From an uncultured Clostridia bacterium (GTDB taxonomy: Bacteria; Bacillota; Clostridia; TANB77; CAG-508), in the NCBI GenBank assembly GCA_947630155.1, contig CANRGM010000041.1, positions 1 to 9,268 on the forward strand: 9,268 nucleotides of DNA. The letters run 5' to 3'. This document shows, piece after piece, positions 1 through 5,012 of this stretch. Each line of letters opens with the position of its first letter. Within the stretch, counting starts at the first letter, position 1. The notes beneath the pieces are model-generated. The model did not search any database and was not told the origin of the DNA. It saw only the letters and a list, made by a program, of their open reading frames with translations. A program made the position numbers and the translations under genes.

Positions 1-267
1 TTATGCATTAATTGCATTTAATTTTTTTGCTAAATTTGATTTTTTTCTAGCAGCTGTATTTTTTACTATAACACCTTTACTGCAAGCTTGATCTATTTTT
101 CTAGTTGCTTGAGAGAATAGTGTTTTAGCTTCTTCAACATTACCTGCTTCAACAGCTGATTCGAATTTTTTAACAGCTGATTTATATCCAGATTTAATCA
201 TGTTGTTTCTTAGTGTTTTCTTTTCTATAACATTAACACGTTTAATTGCTGATTTGATATTTGGCAT
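1..267 (-). CDS. rpsT: 30S ribosomal protein S20
   Basis: This encodes an 88-residue, very basic, helical protein that begins MPNIKSAIKRV, the classic S20 opening. It also has the conserved C-terminal stretch GVIVKNTAARKKS before a lysine-rich end. S20 is a primary 16S rRNA-binding protein that helps assemble the small subunit. The length matches the family (about 85 to 90 residues) and the stop codon is the first three bases of the window, so the gene is complete. I start at the ATG at 265-267. An in-frame ATG six codons further upstream would place the ribosome binding site inside the coding region, so I reject it. The gene diverges from the GNAT gene and has its own promoter. In many Firmicutes rpsT sits beside holA, but the left neighbour lies outside the window. 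Identity is secure. Confidence 0.97.
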   Translation of the reverse strand: MPNIKSAIKRVNVIEKKTLRNNMIKSGYKSAVKKFESAVEAGNVEEAKTLFSQATRKIDQACSKGVIVKNTAARKKSNLAKKLNAINA

Positions 268-272
268 TTTTG

Positions 273-279
273 CACCTCC
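273..279 (-). promoter_or_regulatory. Ribosome binding site of rpsT (decides the start)
   Basis: On the minus strand GGAGGTG lies five bases before the ATG at 265-267. It overlaps the region between that ATG and the upstream in-frame ATG at 283-285, which shows that the downstream ATG is the true start. Confidence 0.9.
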
Positions 280-310
280 GTTCAATTATTAGTAATTTAT
301 AACAAACAGT

Positions 311-339
311 ATTTTAACATAAAAAAAAGTATTTGGCAA
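311..339 (-). promoter_or_regulatory. Sigma-A-type promoter of rpsT
   Basis: On the minus strand there is a -35 box TTGCCA (334-339), a 17-bp spacer and a -10 box TAAAAT (311-316), five of six consensus bases in each. Transcription would begin near 304, giving a short leader of about 37 bases before the start codon. The site lies back to back with the forward promoter at 371-399. The prediction is by eye from consensus and spacing. Confidence 0.75.
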
Positions 340-370
340 GGGGTGTGAGTAAAAAATTACTATAAAAACA

Positions 371-399
371 TTGTATTCAAGGATATATGATGATATAAT
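371..399 (+). promoter_or_regulatory. Extended -10 promoter of the GNAT/M23 unit
   Basis: A perfect -10 box TATAAT (394-399) is preceded by TG at 391-392, forming the extended TGnTATAAT motif. A weak -35 TTGTAT (371-376) sits at the ideal 17-bp spacing. Extended -10 elements compensate for poor -35 boxes. The start would be near 406, about 27 bases before the GNAT start codon. Confidence 0.72.
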
Positions 400-420
400 A
401 CCTAATATAATAATACAAAA

Positions 421-427
421 AAGGTGG
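421..427 (+). promoter_or_regulatory. Ribosome binding site of the GNAT-like gene (decides the start)
   Basis: AAGGTGG lies five bases before the ATG at 433. An in-frame GTG at 424 is part of this site and therefore cannot be the start. Confidence 0.85.
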
Positions 428-432
428 ATATT

Positions 433-1800
433 ATGAATAAAAATTATAACATAATTGAAGTCACAAAAGATAATAAAGATGAATATTTATCTAGCATTGC
501 TCAGTTAGAGGAATTAGTTTTGAAAAATATGGAACAAAATGGCAAAGTTGGTCAATTATTCATAACAGGAAAAGACGGAATAGAAGAGTATATAGATACA
601 GATAGCAATCATGTTCTAATTGCTGTAACTGGGGAAAATTCGAAAAGACAAGTAATATCAGCCACATATATCACACAAGGACAAATTGATTTTACATATA
701 ATGATATAACAAAATATTTTAAATATGGAAACGAGTATTTGGAATATATAAAATCAAAATATTCAGAAAATGAATTTAAAAAGGTAATAAGAAAAGTATA
801 TATAGAAAAAATATGTGCTTTTAAATATGCTAGGAATGCAGTTTTACAAGAACTGGGAATTAAAGAAAATTCTGATGTAAGTGAGCAAGAAAAAAATGAA
901 ATATTATTGAAACTAATAGACCAAGAATATAATAATCCACAAAATCAATTTCATGAAAAAAGTGAAATACGAGATAATTTAAATAAATATATGTCATTAT
1001 ATATGAAGGTTGTAAAAAAAGATTTAAAAGCCTATCAGGAATTTTATTGGATAGATTTTAACTATTTAAAAAAATATTTTAACAAAGAAAAATTGCAAGG
1101 ATTTACGAATGAATCTAATTTAGATTCAACTATTAAAGCTTATGATAAAATATTACAATATCAAAAATATAAAATATATGACAGAACTCATTGCCAAAAT
1201 ATGAGCCAATATTTTGGCGCGAATACAGAGAATACGGTAGAACTAGATACATATATAACACGTCCTGATAGTAGAGAAAATGGTATTGCTAGAATATTGG
1301 TCTTAGAAGGAATTAAGAAATCAATAAACAGAATACTTAAAAATAAAGATAATAAAGAGATTTTCCTTGTATCAACATTACATGAAGAAAATTTATCTTC
1401 AAAATATGTTTCAGAATTTTTTGGATTAAAAGATTATTTATTTTTAAATAGAAGAAGTGGAAGAGATAGGCAAGTCCATATTTTGGGAATGAAAAGAGAG
1501 GAGTTCCCTAAATATATAGCTATGATGGAAAAGAAAATAGCTGTGTTATATGATTATAATCCTAGTAAAATTTTAATTACAGAAGAAGAAAGAAGAAAAA
1601 TTATACAAGAACAAATAGGATATGAAGTGCAAGAGTTACAGCGATTAAAAGGAATAAAAGATATTGGCAAAATGAAAAAATATAAAGGATATATAGAGGG
1701 AAAACAAACTAAAATACAAAATTTACAAGAATTAATGGAGAGACGGTCATACATCCAATCAAGAATTGTAGACTTAAAAGGAGGACTTTATGGAAAATAG
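433..1800 (+). CDS. GNAT-like acetyltransferase-domain protein with a large helical insertion
   Basis: This is a soluble protein of 455 residues, with no signal peptide or membrane segment. I do not recognise a named family. The first 90 residues look like the start of a GNAT fold, with short strands around 61-66 (VLIAV) and 74-81 (VISATYIT). Residues 270-352 look like its second half: a strand (ELDTYIT), then RENGIA at 281-286 resembling the R/Q-x-x-G-x-G/A acetyl-CoA loop, a helix, a strand (FLVST), and a helix ending in FFGLKDY before the last strands. About 175 charged, mostly helical residues (91-265) lie between the halves, which is far longer than in ordinary GNATs of 150 to 180 residues. 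Residues 380-450 look like a charged helical or coiled-coil tail. The last 11 bases overlap the M23 gene, so the two are probably co-translated. The GNAT assignment is inferred from pattern; the substrate is unknown. Confidence 0.6.
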   Translation: MNKNYNIIEVTKDNKDEYLSSIAQLEELVLKNMEQNGKVGQLFITGKDGIEEYIDTDSNHVLIAVTGENSKRQVISATYITQGQIDFTYNDITKYFKYGNEYLEYIKSKYSENEFKKVIRKVYIEKICAFKYARNAVLQELGIKENSDVSEQEKNEILLKLIDQEYNNPQNQFHEKSEIRDNLNKYMSLYMKVVKKDLKAYQEFYWIDFNYLKKYFNKEKLQGFTNESNLDSTIKAYDKILQYQKYKIYDRTHCQNMSQYFGANTENTVELDTYITRPDSRENGIARILVLEGIKKSINRILKNKDNKEIFLVSTLHEENLSSKYVSEFFGLKDYLFLNRRSGRDRQVHILGMKREEFPKYIAMMEKKIAVLYDYNPSKILITEEERRKIIQEQIGYEVQELQRLKGIKDIGKMKKYKGYIEGKQTKIQNLQELMERRSYIQSRIVDLKGGLYGK

Positions 1801-2395
1801 TATTAATTATACATGGCCAATAATACCTAAATATAAGGTGTGTGAACATGATAAATATGGTATAAGGAAAAATCACTATGTCCTTTTCAAGGAAAGAGAG
1901 CATTCAGGATTTGATATTACTGCAGATTACGGAACTGAAGTTAAATCAGTGGCAAAAGGAAAGGTGATTCGAGCTGGTTTTGATGGAACTACTACAGAGG
2001 GATTAGAGGCATTTAATATGGGATATGGTAATAGTATAGAAATATTAAATGATGATGGTAGGAGATGTGTTTATGCACATCTTAGTGAAATCTTTGTTAA
2101 AGAAGGCGATATAGTAGATAACAATACTATAATTGGAAAAACTGGTTGTTCAGGCGGCTCTAGAGTTCCACATTTACATATAGAAATTAGAAAAGAAAAC
2201 ACAGAAGAAACAGGCTTAGATTACACTTTGAATCCGCTAGAGGTTTTACCAAAATTTGATTTTTCTAAATGTACTTTAGAGTTTTCAGTGCAACCATATG
2301 CTGAATTATGGAAGAAAATGTCATCAAGCGAAGATCCTTGGGGATTTACAAAAGAGAATATATGGTATAGTGAAAGCAGAGAATATATAAAATAG
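1790..2395 (+). CDS. M23 (LytM-type) zinc metallopeptidase without a visible signal peptide
   Basis: The 201-residue protein carries a complete M23 core. H38 and D42 (HSGFD) and H130 in HLH supply the expected zinc ligands. H97 in YAHL and H128 are the expected catalytic histidines. The core also has the GYGN strand at 78-81, and the lysostaphin-like segment VKEGDIV followed by IGKTG. Family members cut glycyl or peptide cross-links in peptidoglycan and normally act outside the cell. This one begins MENSINYTWP and has no hydrophobic leader, lipobox or membrane segment. About 50 residues follow the catalytic core, rich in aromatics. The ATG at 1790 follows AAAGGAGGA (1777-1785) and overlaps the GNAT gene by 11 bases. 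All metal and catalytic residues are present, so it should be active. The C-terminus may be shortened by a frameshift (see findings). Alternatives are non-classical export or a cytoplasmic target. Confidence 0.88.
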   Translation: MENSINYTWPIIPKYKVCEHDKYGIRKNHYVLFKEREHSGFDITADYGTEVKSVAKGKVIRAGFDGTTTEGLEAFNMGYGNSIEILNDDGRRCVYAHLSEIFVKEGDIVDNNTIIGKTGCSGGSRVPHLHIEIRKENTEETGLDYTLNPLEVLPKFDFSKCTLEFSVQPYAELWKKMSSSEDPWGFTKENIWYSESREYIK

Positions 2396-2477
2396 ATGTG
2401 CCTATTGGATGGTCAATTGCAAAAGAAACTGAATTGTAGCATTTTGTAGTGATATAGATAAAATTTTCAAAAAAAGG

Positions 2478-2506
2478 TTGAAAAAATGTAAAAAAGCATA
2501 TATAAT
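2478..2506 (+). promoter_or_regulatory. Near-consensus sigma-A promoter of hpf
   Basis: TTGAAA (2478-2483), a 17-bp spacer and TATAAT (2501-2506) match the vegetative consensus at 11 of 12 bases. The start would be near 2513, leaving a leader of about 50 bases. It lies in the 167-base gap after the M23 gene; I see no convincing terminator in the rest of that gap. This makes hpf the start of a new transcript. Confidence 0.85.
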
Positions 2507-2547
2507 GAACCATATTATAGTGAATAACTAAAGAAAGACTAACTAGA

Positions 2548-2554
2548 AGAGGAG
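2548..2554 (+). promoter_or_regulatory. Ribosome binding site of hpf (decides the start)
   Basis: AGAGGAG lies eight bases before the ATG at 2563. An in-frame GTG at 2554 falls on the last base of this site and is rejected as the start. Confidence 0.85.
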
Positions 2555-2562
2555 TGATTTTT

Positions 2563-3099
2563 ATGAAGATAAAAATAACAGGAAAGGATTTAAAGGCAAC
2601 AGATGCAATTAAAGATTATGTTGAAAAGAAATGTGAAAGATTACAAAAGTATTCAGATGATGAAATTGATGTTCAAGTAACAATAAAAACAGAAGGGATT
2701 AACCAAGTTGCAGAATTAAGTTCATTAATAAATGGTGATATTTATAGAGCTGTAACTGAAAATAAAGATTTATATGCATCAATAGATAAAAATATAGATA
2801 TTATAGAAGGACAAATAAGGAAAACAAAAGCTAAAAAAGAAAAGCAAAATATGAGTGGATCAATAAAAATGGCAGAAGATATTAGATTTGGAGCTGAAGA
2901 TCATAAAGTAGAAAATGAAATTCTAAAAACTTCATATTATGAAGTTAAACCTATGTCTGCAGAAGATGCTAAATTGATACTATCTGAAAGAGTTCAAGAT
3001 AAATTTATGGCTTTTGTTAATATAGATACTTCAAAAGTAAATGTTATATTCAAATTAAAAGATGGTAAGAATTTTGGTTTATTAGAGCCAGAAGCATAA
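2563..3099 (+). CDS. hpf: Ribosome hibernation-promoting factor, long form
   Basis: The 178-residue protein has both domains of long-form HPF. Residues 1-95 form the S30AE (YfiA/RaiA) domain, opening MKIKITGKDL and ending in a lysine-rich helix. A linker of about 25 residues follows, then a C-terminal dimerisation domain at 120-176 with the landmarks VKPMSAEDA and DGKNFGLLEP. In Firmicutes the first domain occupies the decoding centre of the 30S subunit, and the second pairs two ribosomes into inactive 100S dimers during stress or stationary phase. The conserved C-terminal signature GHxFFxF reads QDKFMAF here (145-151), so one aromatic and the GH pair are replaced. The start follows MKIK-type family N-termini and the nearby binding site. 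A strong promoter lies just upstream; ylmH follows after a long hairpin. Confidence 0.95.
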   Translation: MKIKITGKDLKATDAIKDYVEKKCERLQKYSDDEIDVQVTIKTEGINQVAELSSLINGDIYRAVTENKDLYASIDKNIDIIEGQIRKTKAKKEKQNMSGSIKMAEDIRFGAEDHKVENEILKTSYYEVKPMSAEDAKLILSERVQDKFMAFVNIDTSKVNVIFKLKDGKNFGLLEPEA

Positions 3100-3108
3100 A
3101 ATAAATTA

Positions 3109-3197
3109 TGATGAAAGAAGTTTGAAAATAAATTAGGCATTATTTGAATTTGTTGAAAATAATGGACATTTTAAATTTCTTTCGTCAATTTTTATTT
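3109..3197 (+). terminator. Long hairpin with U-tract between hpf and ylmH
   Basis: Bases 3109-3127 pair with 3169-3187 as an unbroken 19-bp stem containing three G-U wobbles. Inside it, 3138-3145 pairs with 3157-3164 as an 8-bp hairpin with an 11-base loop. The outer stem is followed by a T-rich run (3189-3197). This fits an intrinsic terminator for hpf, although it is A/U-rich and longer than usual. The ylmH ribosome binding site starts at the next base, and I find no good promoter between, so the element may instead act as a leaky terminator or a leader that controls ylmH. Confidence 0.6.
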
Positions 3198-3210
3198 AGA
3201 GGAGAAATAA

Positions 3211-4011
3211 ATGGACAAGGTAAATATCCTTAAAAAATATAAAAAAGAAGAAGAACGTTTATTAGTATCAAAATTATTTGATAAAATAGAAGCAACTGAA
3301 AAACAAAATAAGATTCATGTTACTGATTTTTTATCTCCAATAGAATTGAATTTATTAGTGGAAGTATTGAATGCAATTAAATGTAAGAATTATGTCATAT
3401 ATGGTGGAATAAAAAATGCTCAAAGAAATCTTATTGTTATCTTTCCAGATAAATTAGAAAGTATTTTTTCTGAAAATAAATTTGATTATAATAGTATTTG
3501 TAATTGTATAAGGATAACAAATAATTCGGAGAAAAATTCTCATAAAATGTATTTAGGTGGTTTGATAAAGTTAGGGGTAAAGCGCGAAAAAATAGGAGAT
3601 ATAATAGTTTTTAATAATGGAGCAGATATAATAGTAAGTAAAGAAATTACAAAATTTTTAATGAATAATCTACATGAATTAACAAGATTTAAAAAATCGT
3701 ATTTTGATGTTATAGATATAAATCAAGTTACAGAAAAAGAGCAAGAATACAAAGATTTAAAATTTATAGTATCTTCACTAAGATTAGATAATATAGTTTC
3801 TGAATTAGCTAAAACATCAAGAAATAAAGCTGTAGAGATATTAAAACAAGAAAGAGTTTTTATAAATTATAAAAACGAAATAAAGGGAACTAAAATGGTA
3901 CATTGTGAAGATATAATTTCTATTAGAGGTTTTGGAAAATTCATAATTAATGAGATATCAGGTAATACTAAAAATGGAAAAATAATAGTATTGGTAAAAA
4001 AGTTTATTTAA
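3211..4011 (+). CDS. ylmH: YlmH-family S4-domain RNA-binding protein (ribosome quality control)
   Basis: The 266-residue protein matches the YlmH pattern along its length. The N-terminal half has the YGGIKNAQRN region and the diagnostic stretch YLGGLIKLGVKREKIGDI (114-131). The segment DIIVSKEI follows, then SSLRLDNIVSELAKTSRN at 188-205, which opens the C-terminal S4 RNA-binding domain (about 188-245, ending IRGFGKF). In Bacillus subtilis YlmH binds stalled 50S subunits carrying peptidyl-tRNA and works in the RqcH ribosome-associated quality control route. It is usually found in the ylm/divIVA division cluster; here it follows hpf. The ATG at 3211 has AGAGGAGA at 3198-3205. A long hairpin ends immediately before that site. 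The family assignment is firm; the role in this organism is by homology. Confidence 0.9.
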   Translation: MDKVNILKKYKKEEERLLVSKLFDKIEATEKQNKIHVTDFLSPIELNLLVEVLNAIKCKNYVIYGGIKNAQRNLIVIFPDKLESIFSENKFDYNSICNCIRITNNSEKNSHKMYLGGLIKLGVKREKIGDIIVFNNGADIIVSKEITKFLMNNLHELTRFKKSYFDVIDINQVTEKEQEYKDLKFIVSSLRLDNIVSELAKTSRNKAVEILKQERVFINYKNEIKGTKMVHCEDIISIRGFGKFIINEISGNTKNGKIIVLVKKFI

Positions 4012-4045
4012 ATAATAATGAATAAAAAATTCGGTAACAAAATAC

Positions 4046-4074
4046 TTGTACAAAAGCAAATAATATGATATAAA
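4046..4074 (+). promoter_or_regulatory. Possible promoter of the response regulator gene
   Basis: TTGTAC (4046-4051), a 17-bp spacer and TATAAA (4069-4074) give a plausible but weak vegetative promoter. The -35 lies in the perfect 8-bp palindrome TTGTACAA (4046-4053), and ACAAAA occurs twice nearby (4038-4043 and 4051-4056), 13 bases apart. These could form an operator. The ylmH-regulator gap of 98 bases shows no terminator. Confidence 0.5.
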
Positions 4075-4109
4075 TAAAATGATAAACCTTAAAAAAGGGG
4101 TGTTTTTAA

Positions 4110-4868
4110 ATGGAAGAAGTTATTAAGGAGAAACCAAAAAGAACAATATTAATAGTGGATGATGAAAAGCCAATTGTTGATATTTTAGTATATAATTTAC
4201 AAAAAGAAGGGTACGAAACATTAGAGGCTAGAGATGGGGAAGAAGCGGTAAAATTAGCATTAGAAAAGAAACCTAATCTTATATTATTAGATATAATGTT
4301 ACCTAAAATGGATGGACTTGCAGTATGTAAAAGAATAAGACACAGTCTTAATGTTCCTATTTTAATGTTATCAGCCAAAGATGAGGAGATCGACAAGATA
4401 TTAGGATTGGAATTAGGAGCAGATGATTATGTAACAAAACCATTTAGTGTTAGGGAGTTAATGGCAAGGGTAAAGGCAAATTTAAGAAAACAAGATATGT
4501 CATTATCTAAGACTTCTTCTGAAAATGAAAAAAAACAAGAAGAAGATAATACAAATAAAATTGAAGTAGGAGACTTGGTATTAGATTTAGATAAATTTGA
4601 AGTTAAGGTTAGAGGAGAAGTAATAGACTTAACATTAAGAGAATTTGAAGTAATAAAATACCTAGCAAAACAACCAGGACAAGTGATAACAAGAGAAATT
4701 TTACTTGAAAAAGTATGGGGATATGAATATTATGGAGATATAAGAACTGTTGATGTAACTGTAAGAAGAATAAGAGAAAAAATAGAATTAGATACTTCTA
4801 ATCCCAAAATTTTAGTTACTAAAAGAGGGGTTGGATACTATATTTCAACAAACAAAGAAAAAGAATAA
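4110..4868 (+). CDS. walR: OmpR/PhoB-family response regulator, WalR-like
   Basis: The 252-residue regulator has a receiver domain at 12-126: acidic pair D17/D18, phospho-acceptor D61 in LLDIMLP, S88 in the switch position, and K110 in the KPF motif. A charged linker (127-150) follows, then a winged helix-turn-helix DNA-binding domain at 151-246. The segments AKDEEIDKILGLELGADDY and GDIRTVDVTVRRIREKIE are very close to WalR (YycF), the essential regulator of cell-wall hydrolase genes in Firmicutes. PhoP/PnpR-type regulators share much of this, so the symbol is tentative. The phosphorylation switch serine replaces the more common threonine. The start codon is preceded by AGGGGTG at 4096-4102. 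The kinase gene follows 144 bases later, past a terminator-like hairpin. The wal accessory genes walH, walI and walJ are not in the window. Confidence 0.85.
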   Translation: MEEVIKEKPKRTILIVDDEKPIVDILVYNLQKEGYETLEARDGEEAVKLALEKKPNLILLDIMLPKMDGLAVCKRIRHSLNVPILMLSAKDEEIDKILGLELGADDYVTKPFSVRELMARVKANLRKQDMSLSKTSSENEKKQEEDNTNKIEVGDLVLDLDKFEVKVRGEVIDLTLREFEVIKYLAKQPGQVITREILLEKVWGYEYYGDIRTVDVTVRRIREKIELDTSNPKILVTKRGVGYYISTNKEKE

Positions 4869-4891
4869 GTTCAATTTTTTATAAATAAACT

Positions 4892-4970
4892 CGGGAAATT
4901 GGAGAATGTACCTAATTTGAAATTTTTTAAAATATATGGTACATTCATCATAAAGTTTCTCGTTTTTTTT
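4892..4970 (+). terminator. Two-part terminator hairpin between the regulator and kinase genes
   Basis: An outer 9-bp stem (4892-4900 with 4954-4962, two G-U wobbles) encloses a perfect 9-bp inner stem, GAATGTACC (4904-4912) with GGTACATTC (4938-4946). Eight T residues follow directly (4963-4970). The G/C at the stem base and the uninterrupted T-run make it the best intrinsic terminator in the window. Only 42 bases separate it from the kinase start, and I see no clear promoter there, so partial read-through is likely. Confidence 0.75.
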
Positions 4971-5012
4971 GAATTAAATATATGTAAATTGAAGAAATAG
5001 AGAGGTTTAGAT

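Noticed and set aside
1554..1903. Two minus-strand reading frames of 64 to 66 codons across the end of the GNAT gene and start of the M23 gene
   Set aside because: They lie opposite well-supported genes, are rich in residues expected from reading A-rich DNA backwards, and have no ribosome binding site or recognisable motif.
2396..2449. A 17-codon ATG-started frame immediately after the M23 stop
   Set aside because: It has no ribosome binding site of its own and a peptide with no recognisable feature. The neighbouring frame discussed as a possible M23 tail is the better explanation.
4106..4396. Minus-strand frame of 96 codons opposite the receiver domain
   Set aside because: It is a shadow of the response regulator, whose receiver motifs are unambiguous.
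4963..5000. A separate promoter for the histidine kinase
   Set aside because: TTGAAT at 4969-4974 has no acceptable -10 box at 16 to 18 bases, and other AT-rich hexamers lack a partner.
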